Shown: positions 33,374 to 42,771, numbered from the stretch's first letter. The stretch is DNA of 64,000 nt from Palsa-504 sp963742795 (GCA_963742795.1 CAVUNL010000025.1:124001-188000), one strand, 5' to 3'. Numbers and translations: made by a program. Notes: generated by a model from the letters alone, not told the origin.

Positions 33374-35713
33374 CTAGGTCTTGTCCAGGTATTCGGCTTG
33401 GGGGCCCAGGAGCTCCTCGATGGCCTCGCGCAGGGCGGGGTGGCGGGCCAGGTCGGGGTCGGCCGAGACGACCTCGGTGGCCTCGGTGCGGGCCTGGCCG
33501 ATCAGGTCCTCGTCCTTGAGCAGCTGGAGCAGTCGCAGGCTGGAGCGGCGCCCGGCCTGGGCCGCGCCGAGGACGTCGCCCTCCCGGCGCTGCTCCAGGT
33601 CGAGGCGGGACAGCTCGAACCCGTCCAGGGTGGCGGCCACCGCGTCGAGCCGCTCCCGGGCCGTATTGGCCCGGGGGGACGACCCCCCCAGACCCCCCCG
33701 CGAGGGGATGTCCGGCGGCGCCTCGCTGACCAGCAGGCACAGGCCCGGCGCGGCGCCGCGGCCGACCCGGCCGCGCAGCTGGTGCAGCTGGGACACGCCG
33801 AACCGCTCGGCGTCCATGATGACCATCACGGTCGCGTTCGAGACGTCGACGCCGACCTCGATCACGGTCGTCGCGACCAGGACGTCGATGTCGCCCGCGG
33901 AGAACGCGCGCATCACCCGGTCCTTCTCCTCCGGGTGCAGCCTGCCGTGCAGGATGCCCAGCCGCAGCCCGGCCAGCGGGCCCGCGTCCAGGGTGGCGGC
34001 CACGTCGAGCACCGACAGCGGCTGGCGCCGGCCGACGTTGGTGATGCTGCGCGGAACCCCGTGGCTCAGGTCGACGGTGGTCGGCGCCATGGCGGTATGC
34101 GGCGGGTCGAAGGGGTCCTCGTCCTCGCCGGGGTAGTCGCCGTCGTCGGCTTCGGGGCCGTCGCCGATGCGCGGGCAGACCACGTAGGCCTGCTGGCCGC
34201 GGCTGACTTCCTCCTTGACCCGGGCCCAGGCCCGTTCCAGGAAGTGCGGCTTGTCGGCCGCGGGCACCACGTGGGTGGCGATCGCCGACCGCCCGGCGGG
34301 GAGCTCGGTCAGGGTCGAGGTCTCCAGGTCCCCGTAGACGGTCATGGCCACCGTCCTGGGGATGGGCGTGGCCGTCATGACCAGCACGTGCGGCCGGTTG
34401 TCGGCCGCCTTGGCCCGCAGCGCGTCGCGCTGCTCGACGCCGAACCGGTGCTGCTCGTCGATGACCACCAGGCCCAGGTCATCGAACTGGACCTGCTCCT
34501 CCAGCAGGGCGTGGGTGCCGATCACGATCCCGGCGTCGCCGGTGAACACGTCGGACAGGGCCGAACGCCGGGCGCCCGCGCTGACCGACCCGGTGAGCAG
34601 CGCCACCCCGGTGGCGTGGTCGGCGGCGCCCAGCTGGCCGCGCTGGGCCAGCGGGCCGAGCATGGCGGTCACCGACCGGTAGTGCTGCTGGGCCAGGACT
34701 TCGGTCGGGGCCAGCAGCGCGGCCTGGCCGCCCGCGTCGACCACCTGGAGCATGGCGCGGATCGCGATCACCGTCTTGCCCGAGCCGACCTCGCCCTGCA
34801 GCAGCCGGTGCATCGGGTAGGCGCAGGCCAGGTCGTTCGCGATCGTCTCCCCGACCGCCACCTGGCCGGCGGTGAGGGTGAACGGCAGCCGCGCGTCGAA
34901 CTCGTCCGCGATGCCGTCCGGCACGTGCGGCCGCGGCATGGCCGGCAGGGCGGCGGCCGCCATCCGCCGCTGGGCCAGCGCGGCCTGCAGCATGAACGCC
35001 TCGTCCCACTTGAGCCGGTCGACGGCGCGCTTGCGGTCGGCCCAGTCCAGCGGGCGGTGGATGGCCCGGATGGCCTCGGCCCGCCCGTACAGCCCGTACC
35101 GCTCCCGCAGGTCGGCGGGCAGCGGGTCCTCCCCCGCGTCGAGCGGGTCCAGGACGGTCTTGACCGACCGGGCGATGAGCCAGGAGCTCGCCTTGGCGCT
35201 GGCCGGGTAGACCGGGATCAGCTCGGCGGCGAACTCGGCGGCCAGCTCGGGGGTGAGGTCGGCGTTGGGCGGCGCGCCGGGCAGCAGTTCGTACTCCGGG
35301 TGGACCAGCTGGAGCCGGCCGCGGAAGCTGGACACGGTGCCCGCGAACATGCCGACCATGCCGGTCACGAGATTCTTGGCGAAGCCGTACTCGGCCCTGG
35401 TCGTCCGGAAAAAGAAGGTCAGCATCAGCTTCGCGCGGTCGTCGGTGATGATCACCTCGCCCCGCGCGCGGAAGTTGCGATTGGGCATCGGGTACACGCT
35501 GACGTGAGCGACGCGGGCCAGCACGGTGACGTGGTCGCCCTCGCGCAAGCTGGACAGGTCGGTCAGCTCGCCGCGGGAGTAGTAGCGCCGCGGGTAGTGC
35601 CGCAGCAGGTCGCCGACCGTCGCCATACCGAAGGCGTTCTCGAGCAGCTTGGCGGTCTTGGGACCCAGCGCCCGGGTCAGCGGTTCGCGGAGCGTGCTCA
35701 CACCTGGCAGCAT
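33374..35713 (-). CDS. recG: ATP-dependent DNA helicase RecG
   Basis: About 779 aa; I use the ATG at 35713, with GTGs at 35731 and 35701 as alternatives. OB/wedge domain, then helicase motifs: Walker A LLQGEVGSGKTVIA, DEQHRFG (DEQH box), VMTATPIPRT, and TTVIEVGVDVSNATVMVI, RLHQLRGRVGRGAAPG-type motif VI. Processes stalled forks and Holliday junctions. Between LCLLVSEAP and RERLDAVAAT there are about 18 extra residues (containing PSRGGLGGSSPRA) absent from homologues; these are encoded by a GC palindrome copy. Confidence 0.95.
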   Translation of the reverse strand: MLPGVSTLREPLTRALGPKTAKLLENAFGMATVGDLLRHYPRRYYSRGELTDLSSLREGDHVTVLARVAHVSVYPMPNRNFRARGEVIITDDRAKLMLTFFFRTTRAEYGFAKNLVTGMVGMFAGTVSSFRGRLQLVHPEYELLPGAPPNADLTPELAAEFAAELIPVYPASAKASSWLIARSVKTVLDPLDAGEDPLPADLRERYGLYGRAEAIRAIHRPLDWADRKRAVDRLKWDEAFMLQAALAQRRMAAAALPAMPRPHVPDGIADEFDARLPFTLTAGQVAVGETIANDLACAYPMHRLLQGEVGSGKTVIAIRAMLQVVDAGGQAALLAPTEVLAQQHYRSVTAMLGPLAQRGQLGAADHATGVALLTGSVSAGARRSALSDVFTGDAGIVIGTHALLEEQVQFDDLGLVVIDEQHRFGVEQRDALRAKAADNRPHVLVMTATPIPRTVAMTVYGDLETSTLTELPAGRSAIATHVVPAADKPHFLERAWARVKEEVSRGQQAYVVCPRIGDGPEADDGDYPGEDEDPFDPPHTAMAPTTVDLSHGVPRSITNVGRRQPLSVLDVAATLDAGPLAGLRLGILHGRLHPEEKDRVMRAFSAGDIDVLVATTVIEVGVDVSNATVMVIMDAERFGVSQLHQLRGRVGRGAAPGLCLLVSEAPPDIPSRGGLGGSSPRANTARERLDAVAATLDGFELSRLDLEQRREGDVLGAAQAGRRSSLRLLQLLKDEDLIGQARTEATEVVSADPDLARHPALREAIEELLGPQAEYLDKT
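33671..33708 (-). repeat. GC palindrome family copy inserted in recG coding sequence
   Basis: On the minus strand a TCGCGGGGGGGTCTGGGG core followed by GGGTCGTCCCCCC. G6-ACGA-C6 hairpin at 33673-33689 (plus-strand numbering). It keeps the recG frame open. Confidence 0.75.
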
Positions 35714-35831
35714 AGAAGGGCGGGCTGACACAATGGTTGGTTCGCGCTCGGGCCTGGGCTTCGGGTAGGCTTCGACGGCTGCCTGATCCGCCGGGGAGCG
35801 GATCTGAACCTACTTCCTTCTGGAGCGAACC

Positions 35832-36017
35832 GTGGCTTCCGTCTGCGACATGTGCGGCAAGGGGCCGGGCTTCGGCAACAACGTCTCGTTCTCGCACCGC
35901 CGCACCCGCCGCCGCTGGAACCCGAACGTCCAGCGCAGGCGCGTTGTGGTGGGCGGCACGCCCAAGCGCGTGAACGTATGCACCTCCTGCATCAAGGCGG
36001 GCCGGATTACCCGCTAG
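35832..36017 (+). CDS. rpmB: 50S ribosomal protein L28, zinc-binding form
   Basis: 61 aa from a GTG at 35832 with TGGAG upstream. CDMCGKGPGFGNNVSFSHRR and VNVCTSCIKAGRI contain the two Cys pairs of the C+ form. It is divergent from recG and converges on thiL, whose frame as given overlaps its last 11 bases. Confidence 0.95.
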   Translation: MASVCDMCGKGPGFGNNVSFSHRRTRRRWNPNVQRRRVVVGGTPKRVNVCTSCIKAGRITR

Positions 36018-37155
36018 GGCCTGAGCGAAGCGAAGTGCGGGGGGTGCCAGGGGGTCGTCCCCCCGTGGCTAACACCGCCCTGAAGTGGTCCCAGCCGGCT
36101 GAGCCTGACCAGGGCTGGCCGTCGACTACGACGCCTTGACCTTCGTGCACCTGTCCGATGGTCGTCCAGCGCGGGGGCAATGCCGTGCTGGGCGGGAACG
36201 TGGCGGCCAGGGCGTGATCCTCGCCGCCGGTCAGTACCCAGGTCAGCGCCTGGGTGTGCGCGCGGGTGGAACCACGCTCCGTTCGGCCAGAAAAAGGGTG
36301 CAGGGCACGGGCTGCGGCCCGCAGGCCTGCGCCGGGGCTCAGCCGGTCCGATGAGAGGTCGATGAGCACGCCGCTGGCCGACGCGACGTGGCCGAGGTCG
36401 GCGAGCAGGCCGTCGCTGATGTCGATCATGGCCGTGGCACCCAGGTCGGCCGCCTGCGGACCCGCGTCGTAAGGCGGTTGCGGCCTGCGGTGGGCGGCGA
36501 CGAGGGAACTCGCCCATGCCGGGGGGTCTGGGCCCGCCGCCGCAGGCGGCAAGGCTGGCAGGGATACCGTGTGGACGGCTTCCAGCAGGGCCAGGCCGGC
36601 GGCGGCGTGGCCGAGCGGGCCCGACACGGCGACCAGGTCGCCGGGGGCGGCGCCGGAGCGCAGGACCGGGGCCCGGCCGGCCAGGTCGCCCAGGACGGTG
36701 GTGGCGAGCAGGACGGATCCGGCGCTGGCGGTGTCCCCGCCGATCACGGTCGCGCCGGCCCGGGCGCACTCGGCCGCGAGACCCTCGGTCAGTTCGCGGG
36801 CCCAGGTGACCGGCAGGTCGGGCGGGGCAGCCAGGGCGACCAGCAGGCCGGTCGGCACCGCGCCCATGGCCGCGATGTCGATCAGGCTGCGGGCCGCGGC
36901 CTTGTGGCCGACGTCGGCCCCGCTGGACCACTCCCGGCGGAAGTGCCGCCCCTCCAGCAGGAAGTCCGTGCTGGCCACCACGCGGCCGTCGGGGGCGGCC
37001 AGGACCGCCGCGTCGTCGCCGATCCCGACCAGCGCGCGCGGATCGGCCGGAGATATACCGCGCAGCCACCCCGACAGCGCCGCGATCAGGCCGAACTCCC
37101 CCAGCGCGGCCACGGTCTGCTCGTCGGCGGCGATGGCGCCTCCCGTAGGTGTCAT
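36007..37155 (-). CDS. thiL: Thiamine-monophosphate kinase
   Basis: 382 aa, ATG at 37155. PurM-like fold landmarks: GIGDDAAVL, STDFLLEGRHFRREW, GHKAAARSLIDIAAMGAVPTG, IGGDTASAG, MIDISDGLLADLGHVA. It phosphorylates thiamine monophosphate to the cofactor. The natural family end is near GWDHF; the last ~20 residues (ATGGRPPGTPRTSLRSGPSG) come from reading through a GC palindrome copy into the antisense of rpmB. Confidence 0.95.
   Translation of the reverse strand: MTPTGGAIAADEQTVAALGEFGLIAALSGWLRGISPADPRALVGIGDDAAVLAAPDGRVVASTDFLLEGRHFRREWSSGADVGHKAAARSLIDIAAMGAVPTGLLVALAAPPDLPVTWARELTEGLAAECARAGATVIGGDTASAGSVLLATTVLGDLAGRAPVLRSGAAPGDLVAVSGPLGHAAAGLALLEAVHTVSLPALPPAAAGPDPPAWASSLVAAHRRPQPPYDAGPQAADLGATAMIDISDGLLADLGHVASASGVLIDLSSDRLSPGAGLRAAARALHPFSGRTERGSTRAHTQALTWVLTGGEDHALAATFPPSTALPPRWTTIGQVHEGQGVVVDGQPWSGSAGWDHFRAVLATGGRPPGTPRTSLRSGPSG
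36036..36066 (+). repeat. GC palindrome family copy between rpmB and thiL
   Basis: GTGCGGGGGGTGCCAGGGGG then TCGTCCCCCCG, preceded by GAGCGAAGCGAA. It lies between the convergent 3' ends and may also act as a bidirectional terminator. Confidence 0.65.
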
Positions 37156-37224
37156 TGGTCTGCACCATTACGGTAGCGTGATCCCTCAGGGGCACCTGTC
37201 CCGCAATCGCCCCGGGAGGACCTC

Positions 37225-37458
37225 ATGGTGGAGGCGTACATCCTCGTCCAGACCGAAGTCGGCAAGGCCGCCGACGTGGCCTCGCACATCGCCAAGATCA
37301 CCGGCGTCACGCAGGCCGAAGACGTCACCGGCCCGTACGACGTCATCGTGCGCGCTCAGTCGGACAACGTGGACGACCTGGGCCGGCTGGTCACGACGCA
37401 GATCCAGGCCGTGCCCGGGATCACCAGGACGCTCACCTGCCCCGTGGTGCACATCTGA
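37225..37458 (+). CDS. Stand-alone Lrp/AsnC-type ligand-binding (RAM) domain protein
   Basis: 77 aa, ATG at 37225 with GGGAGGACC upstream. It matches the RAM domain (YILVQTEVGKAADVASHIAKI, VTGPYDVIVRAQSDNVDDLG) without any DNA-binding region. Short proteins of this kind are conserved in actinobacteria; they are thought to bind amino acids or partner with full-length Lrp proteins. Divergent from thiL; its 3' end overlaps cofC by 26 bases. Confidence 0.88.
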   Translation: MVEAYILVQTEVGKAADVASHIAKITGVTQAEDVTGPYDVIVRAQSDNVDDLGRLVTTQIQAVPGITRTLTCPVVHI

Positions 37459-38095
37459 GCAGTTCGGTCGCGAGCGGAGCGGTGCGCGTGCCGAGCCCGA
37501 GTTCGGCGGCACCGCGCAGGTCAGCGGGTGTGTCCACGTCCCGGCGCAGGCCCGGGACGTCGGTCAGGCCGAGTTCGATAGCGCCGCCCGCCGCGTGCCG
37601 GGCACGGCTGGCCAGCCCGAAGGCGGGCCGGAACGCCACGCCCGGCGCCGCCGTGTACAGCGTGGTGCCGTCGCCGGCGGCGTCGGCTACGAAGGCGTTC
37701 GGCCAGGCGGCGGCGGCTTTGAGGGCGCGGGCGAGCTCGGCCGGGCGCAGGGCGGGCAGGTCGGCCGACAGCGCGGCCGTGCCGGACGCGGGCCAGCTGC
37801 GCGCGGCGAGGGCGGCGCCGTGGCGCAGCGCCGCGTTGAGGCCGTCGCGCGGCTCGTCGGGGATCACCTGCGCGCCGAGTTCGCGCAGGGCGGACGCCGC
37901 GACCGGGTCGTCGGTGATGACGATCGCCCGGGCGGCCAGGTCGGTGCGCATGACCGCGGTCACCGTATCGCAGGCCACGGCCAGGGCCAGCTCGCCGCGG
38001 CGCGGGCCGGCCAGCCCGGCCAGCCGGGACTTGGCCTCGGACAGTACCTTGACGGGCATCAGCACTGACCAGCTGATCAGCGCGTTATCGGTCAT
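37433..38095 (-). CDS. cofC: Phospholactate/phosphoenolpyruvate guanylyltransferase (F420 synthesis)
   Basis: 220 aa, ATG at 38095 (MTDNALISWSVLMPVKVLSEAKSRLAG). MPVK...KSRL is the nucleotide-binding start of CofC/FbiD, and SADLPALRP is the typical metal-binding motif. It makes the guanylated precursor for coenzyme F420. Divergent from plsC by 51 bases. Confidence 0.88.
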   Translation of the reverse strand: MTDNALISWSVLMPVKVLSEAKSRLAGLAGPRRGELALAVACDTVTAVMRTDLAARAIVITDDPVAASALRELGAQVIPDEPRDGLNAALRHGAALAARSWPASGTAALSADLPALRPAELARALKAAAAWPNAFVADAAGDGTTLYTAAPGVAFRPAFGLASRARHAAGGAIELGLTDVPGLRRDVDTPADLRGAAELGLGTRTAPLATELLRCAPRGR

Positions 38096-38146
38096 ATGGT
38101 TGATCCTGCCTCGACACCAGAGCACCTGAACCAGGAGACTGACGCT

Positions 38147-38980
38147 ATGAGCACGGGGAACGGCGAGGTTGACCAGGGGACTCCCCCGGACGGGAACCAG
38201 CCTACGGCCCGCCGCGAGTGGAGTTACTCACGAGGCTGGCGGCTGTTCTCGCGGATCATCCTGCACCCGGGGCTGCGGGCGCTGATCAGGTTCAAGATGT
38301 CGGGAAAGGAGAACATCCCGAAGACCGGCGGCCTCATCCTGGCCCCGAACCACCTGTCCTACGCCGACTGGCCCACGATCGCCCTGTTCAGCGACGGCTA
38401 CGCGCACCGGTACCCGGTGTTCATGATCAAGTCGGGCATCTTCGAGGTCAAGGTGGTCGGGTGGCTGCTGTACAAGTTCGGGCAGCTGCCGGTGTACCGC
38501 GGCCGCGGCGACGCGGCCCTGGTGCTCAAGCAGGCCGAGCAGGCGCTGCGCAAGGGCGACTCGGTGATCGTCTACCCGGAGGGAACCGCCAGCCGCGACC
38601 CGGACCTGTGGCCGATGGTGGGCAAGACCGGCGCCGCCCGGCTGGCGCTGACCACCGGGGCGCCGGTGATCCCGATCGCGCACTGGGGCGCGCAGGACAT
38701 CCTCCCCTACGGCACCAAGAAGCTGCACCTGTTCCCGCGCAAGACGGTGCGGATGGTGGCCGGGCCGCCGGTGGACCTGTCGGCCTACGCCGGGCAGCGG
38801 CTGGGCGCCTCGACGCTGCAGGCCGCGACCGCCGACATCATGGCCGCCATCACCGCCCTGCTGGCCACGATCCGGCAGGAGACACCGCCCGCCGTACCGT
38901 GGGATCCCGCCGTAGGCGGCCGTCCTGCTGAATTGGACAGAGCTGAATTGGACCGAACGGACCGTGGTACTCCGACATGA
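38147..38980 (+). CDS. plsC: 1-acyl-sn-glycerol-3-phosphate acyltransferase
   Basis: 277 aa, ATG at 38147 with CAGGAG upstream. Acyltransferase block I NHLSYAD (NHX4D), block III VIVYPEGTAS, then PVIPIAHWGAQ. A hydrophilic N-terminus (~30 residues) precedes. Makes phosphatidate at the membrane. The stop overlaps the gpsA start (ATGA), so glycerol-3-phosphate formation and its acylation are coupled. Confidence 0.92.
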   Translation: MSTGNGEVDQGTPPDGNQPTARREWSYSRGWRLFSRIILHPGLRALIRFKMSGKENIPKTGGLILAPNHLSYADWPTIALFSDGYAHRYPVFMIKSGIFEVKVVGWLLYKFGQLPVYRGRGDAALVLKQAEQALRKGDSVIVYPEGTASRDPDLWPMVGKTGAARLALTTGAPVIPIAHWGAQDILPYGTKKLHLFPRKTVRMVAGPPVDLSAYAGQRLGASTLQAATADIMAAITALLATIRQETPPAVPWDPAVGGRPAELDRAELDRTDRGTPT

Positions 38981-39978
38981 GGGCAGCGGTCATGGGGGCC
39001 GGCGCCTGGGGCACCACGTTCGCGCAGGTGCTCTGCGACGCCGGGACGTCCACCGTGCTGTACGCGCGCCGGGCATCGCAGGCCAAGGCGATTGGTGAAC
39101 TGCACGAGAATCCGGACTACCTGCCGGGCATCACGCTGACGCCGGTGTTGGAGGCCACCGCGGAGGCGGCTTCGGCGCTGGACGGGGCGGACATCGTGGC
39201 GTTCGCCGTGCCCGCCCAGTCACTACGGGCGAACTTGCTGGAGTGGAAGCCCCTGATCCCGGCCGGCGCGCTGCTGGTCAGCCTGATGAAAGGGATCGAG
39301 CTGGGCACGCGCCAGCGGATGAGCGAGGTTGTGTGCGAGGTGCTCGGCGCGGATGTGGCGCGGGTGGCGGTGGTGGCCGGACCGAACCTGGCGGTCGAGA
39401 TCGCCCGCCGGCAGATCACCGGGACGGTGGTGGCGTGTGTTGCGGAGGAGGGCGCGCTGGCGCTGCAGAGCGCGTGCCACACGCCGTACTTCCGGCCGTA
39501 CACCAACGCCGACGTGACCGGGTGCGAGCTCGGCGGGGCGGTGAAGAACATCATCGCGATCGTGGTCGGCATCGCCGTGGCGATGGAGCTCGGCGACAAC
39601 ACCCGGGCGCTGCTGATCACCCGCGGGCTGGCCGAGATGGCCCGGCTGGGCTCGGCGCTGGGGGCGCAGGCGCAGACGTTCGCGGGCCTGGCCGGCATGG
39701 GTGATCTGGTGGCCACGTGTTCGTCGCCGCTGTCGCGCAACCGGACGTTCGGGGAGAACCTGGGACGCGGGATGTCGGTGGCGGAGGCGGCCGCGCTGAG
39801 CCCGACCGCGGAGGGCGTGGCCTCGTGCGAGCCGGTGCTCGAGCTGGCCAGGTCCCGCGGCGTGGAGATGCCGATCACCGAGGTCGCGACGGCGGTCATG
39901 CGGGACGGGCTGCCCGTCGAGGTGGCCGCGTCGATGCTAACGTCGCGGTCAGCCAAGCCGGAGTGGTACGGGCCGTGA
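38977..39978 (+). CDS. gpsA: Glycerol-3-phosphate dehydrogenase [NAD(P)+]
   Basis: 333 aa, ATG at 38977. Rossmann motif VMGAGAWGTTFAQVL, GPNLAVEIA, catalytic region ELGGAVKNIIAIVVGIAVAMELGDNTRALLITRGLAEM. It supplies glycerol 3-phosphate for phospholipids. Complete, no lesion. Confidence 0.95.
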   Translation: MRAAVMGAGAWGTTFAQVLCDAGTSTVLYARRASQAKAIGELHENPDYLPGITLTPVLEATAEAASALDGADIVAFAVPAQSLRANLLEWKPLIPAGALLVSLMKGIELGTRQRMSEVVCEVLGADVARVAVVAGPNLAVEIARRQITGTVVACVAEEGALALQSACHTPYFRPYTNADVTGCELGGAVKNIIAIVVGIAVAMELGDNTRALLITRGLAEMARLGSALGAQAQTFAGLAGMGDLVATCSSPLSRNRTFGENLGRGMSVAEAAALSPTAEGVASCEPVLELARSRGVEMPITEVATAVMRDGLPVEVAASMLTSRSAKPEWYGP

Positions 39979-40000
39979 TGCTTTCTAGGGGTGTGTTTTC

Positions 40001-41251
40001 GTGGACATAGTGCGCAAGCAAACCGGCGAGAACACGCGGGCGGTGCATCTCCCGGGCCCGCCGACGCCGACCCAGCAACCACTCGGCACCCCGGTGTACC
40101 GCACCGCGGCGTTCTCGTTCGGCTCGTCGGAGGAGTACCGCGCCGTCCTGAACGACGAGATGCCCGGCTACACCTACAGCCGGATCGACAACCCGACGGT
40201 CGACGCGTTCGCCCGGGCGGTCGCCGCGCTGGAGGGGGTCAACCTGCCGCGGTGGCCCGCGGCCCAGGCGTTCGCGTCGGGGATGGCCGCGATCAGCGGG
40301 GTGTTCTGGACCTTCGCCCGGGCCGGGGCGCACGTGGTCGCGTCCTCGGCGCTGTACGGCGGCACCTACTCGTTCCTGCGCAACGTGGCGTCCCGGTTCG
40401 GGGTCGAGACCGACTTCGTGGACATCACCGACCTGGAGCAGGTTCAAGCGGCGATGCGGCCGACGACCAGGATCGTGTACGCCGAGACAATCGCCAACCC
40501 GACGACCGCGGTCGCCGATCTGCGGGCGCTTGCTCAGATCGCGCAGGACGGCGGGGCGCTGCTGGTGATCGACTCCACCCTGGCCCCGCCGGTCATCTGC
40601 CGGCCCCTGGAGCACGGCGCGGACCTGGTCATCCACTCCGCGACCAAGTACATCGGCGGGCACTCCGACGTCACCGGCGGCGTGGTCACCGGGCGCATCG
40701 AGCTGATCAGCAACATCCGCAGCGTGCGGGTGGACACGGGCGGGTCGCTGGCGCCGGATGAGGCGTTTTTGTTGCGGCGGGGCCTGGAGACGCTGCCGCT
40801 GCGGGTCCGGCGGGCCTGCTCGACCGCGTCGGTGTTCGCCGCCGCGCTGTCCCGGCACCCGACCGTGCTGCGCATCGACTACCCGGGGCTGCCCGAGCAT
40901 CCCGGGCACCAGGTGGCCCGGCGGCTGTTCGACGCGGGCCCCGAGGGCGTGCGGTTCGGCGCGATCGTCACCGTGACCCCGCACGGCGGCCGGGACGCCG
41001 GCATGGCCTTCGCGGACAAGCTGCGGCTGTCCGAGGTGGCCACGTCGCTGGGCGGGACGCACACCGTGGTCAGCCACGTGGCCTCCACCACGCACCGCCA
41101 GCTGGACGATCGCGCGCTCGCGGCCGGCGGCATCGACCCGGGAGCGGTACGCTTCTCCATTGGCCTGGAGGACCCCGAGGACCTGATCTCCGACGCGTAC
41201 GTGGCCCTGGAGTCCCTCAGCAGGCCCTTATCGTTGTGGGAGGTCGCGTGA
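40001..41251 (+). CDS. Cys/Met-metabolism PLP-dependent enzyme (cystathionine lyase/synthase family)
   Basis: 416 aa from a GTG at 40001. PLP-binding YSRIDNPTV, ASGMAAI, YAETIANPTT and the Schiff-base lysine in HSATKYIGGHSDVTGG. The family includes cystathionine gamma-synthase, cystathionine gamma-lyase, beta-lyases and methionine gamma-lyase; sequence alone does not separate them. Overlaps ddl by four bases (GTGA). Confidence 0.9.
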   Translation: MDIVRKQTGENTRAVHLPGPPTPTQQPLGTPVYRTAAFSFGSSEEYRAVLNDEMPGYTYSRIDNPTVDAFARAVAALEGVNLPRWPAAQAFASGMAAISGVFWTFARAGAHVVASSALYGGTYSFLRNVASRFGVETDFVDITDLEQVQAAMRPTTRIVYAETIANPTTAVADLRALAQIAQDGGALLVIDSTLAPPVICRPLEHGADLVIHSATKYIGGHSDVTGGVVTGRIELISNIRSVRVDTGGSLAPDEAFLLRRGLETLPLRVRRACSTASVFAAALSRHPTVLRIDYPGLPEHPGHQVARRLFDAGPEGVRFGAIVTVTPHGGRDAGMAFADKLRLSEVATSLGGTHTVVSHVASTTHRQLDDRALAAGGIDPGAVRFSIGLEDPEDLISDAYVALESLSRPLSLWEVA

Positions 41252-42366
41252 CGACGCGTAAGGTCCGGGTGGCCGTGGTGTTCGGCGGGCGCAGCACGGA
41301 GCACGCCGTGTCGTGCGCGAGCGCGGGGCTGGTGCTGTCGGCCATCGACCGGGACCGCTACGACGTGCTGCCGATCGGCATCGCCACGGACGGGCGGTGG
41401 GTGCTGACCTCGGATGACCCGGGGCGTCTGGCGCTGTCCGCTGGGTCGTCGCCGTCGGTGGAGGCGGTGGCGGTGCCGGGTTCGCTTCGATCGTGCCGTC
41501 TTGGCGGGTCGCTTTCGGTGAGCTCGCCGGGTTCGGTGCCGCGGGATCTCGGCGAGGTGGACGTGGTGCTGCCGCTGCTGCACGGCACGTACGGCGAGGA
41601 CGGCACCATCCAGGGGCTGCTGGAGATGACCGGGACCCGGTACGCGGGCGCGGGGGTGTTCGCCAGCGCGGCCGGCATGGACAAGGAGTACATGAAGCTG
41701 ATCATCACCGCGCGCGGGCTGCCGATCGGTCCCTACGTGGTGGTGCGAGACCGGGACTGGTCGTCCGGCGTGCTGGAGCGCAAGCGGGTGCTGGACGAGA
41801 TCGGCGAGCTGGGCTGGCCGGTGTTCGTCAAGCCGGCCCGGGGCGGGTCGAGCATCGGGATCACCCGGGTCGCTTCTGTTTCCGGCCTGGAGGACGCCGT
41901 CGAGGCGGCCCGGGTGCACGATCCCAAGGTGCTGGTCGAGGCCGCGGTGGACGGACTGGAGATCGAGTGCGCGGTGCTCGAGGGCCTGGATGGCGGGCCG
42001 CCCGAGGCCAGCGTGCCCGGGCAGGTGGTGGTGGACACCGGGTCGGCGTTCTACGACTTCGAGGCCAAGTACCTGGCCTCGGGCACGTACATGACCATCC
42101 CGGCGCCGCTACCTGCCGCCGCCACGTCGCGGGTGCGGTCGCTGGCCTGCGCGGCGTTCGACGCCATCTCCTGCGAGGGACTGGCCCGGGTGGACTTCTT
42201 CTACACCCCGGACGGGGAGATCCTGGTCAACGAGATCAACACCATGCCGGGGATGACGCCCGCCTCGGCGTTCCCTCTCATGTGGGCGGCCACGGGGCTG
42301 CCGCTGCCGCAGCTCATCGACCGGATCATCCAGACCGCGCTGCGCAAACGGCCCGGTCCGCGCTGA
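41248..42366 (+). CDS. ddl: D-alanine--D-alanine ligase
   Basis: 372 aa from a GTG at 41248. ATP-grasp landmarks: VVFGGRSTEHAVSCASA, LLHGTYGEDGTIQGLLEM, KPARGGSSIGITRV, and ARVDFFYTPDGEILVNEINTMPGMT. It makes the D-Ala-D-Ala end of peptidoglycan precursors. Residues about 65-95 are low-complexity Ser/Leu-rich, a modest insertion relative to homologues. Confidence 0.94.
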   Translation: MTTRKVRVAVVFGGRSTEHAVSCASAGLVLSAIDRDRYDVLPIGIATDGRWVLTSDDPGRLALSAGSSPSVEAVAVPGSLRSCRLGGSLSVSSPGSVPRDLGEVDVVLPLLHGTYGEDGTIQGLLEMTGTRYAGAGVFASAAGMDKEYMKLIITARGLPIGPYVVVRDRDWSSGVLERKRVLDEIGELGWPVFVKPARGGSSIGITRVASVSGLEDAVEAARVHDPKVLVEAAVDGLEIECAVLEGLDGGPPEASVPGQVVVDTGSAFYDFEAKYLASGTYMTIPAPLPAAATSRVRSLACAAFDAISCEGLARVDFFYTPDGEILVNEINTMPGMTPASAFPLMWAATGLPLPQLIDRIIQTALRKRPGPR

Positions 42367-42477
42367 CTTTGTGGTCGGGCTGCGCTGATGGACGTGGCGG
42401 CTCACCACCGCACCCGCCGGCACCAACGGCAGCGGGTGGCGTCCGGGTGGCGTTCCCGGATGCCGCCCGCCGATGGG

Positions 42478-42771
42478 CTACTTCTTGCTGCCTGGCTTGT
42501 CGCCGTTGACGAGGGCCTTGAAGTCGGCACCCGGACGGAACTTCGGCACCGAGCTCTTGGGCACCTCGATGGTGGCGCCGGTGGCGGGGTTGCGAGCAGT
42601 GCGAGCCGGACGCTCGCTCTTCTCGAAGACGCCGAACCCGGTGATGGCCACCTTGTCGCCGTTCGCGACGGCGGACTGGATGGTCTCGAGCACCGCGTTC
42701 ACGGCTTCGGTGGCGGATTTCTTGTCCCCCAGCCGTCCCGAGATCGCGTCGATCAGATCACGCTTGTTCAT
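42478..42771 (-). CDS. HU-family nucleoid protein, short form
   Basis: 97 aa, ATG at 42771 with AGGAG five bases before. MNKRDLIDAISGRLGDKKSATEAV, then GFGVFEKSERPARTARNPATG, the DNA-intercalating arm. It lacks the long Lys/Ala tail of mycobacterial HupB. Located near the leu genes, as in many actinobacteria. Confidence 0.95.
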   Translation of the reverse strand: MNKRDLIDAISGRLGDKKSATEAVNAVLETIQSAVANGDKVAITGFGVFEKSERPARTARNPATGATIEVPKSSVPKFRPGADFKALVNGDKPGSKK

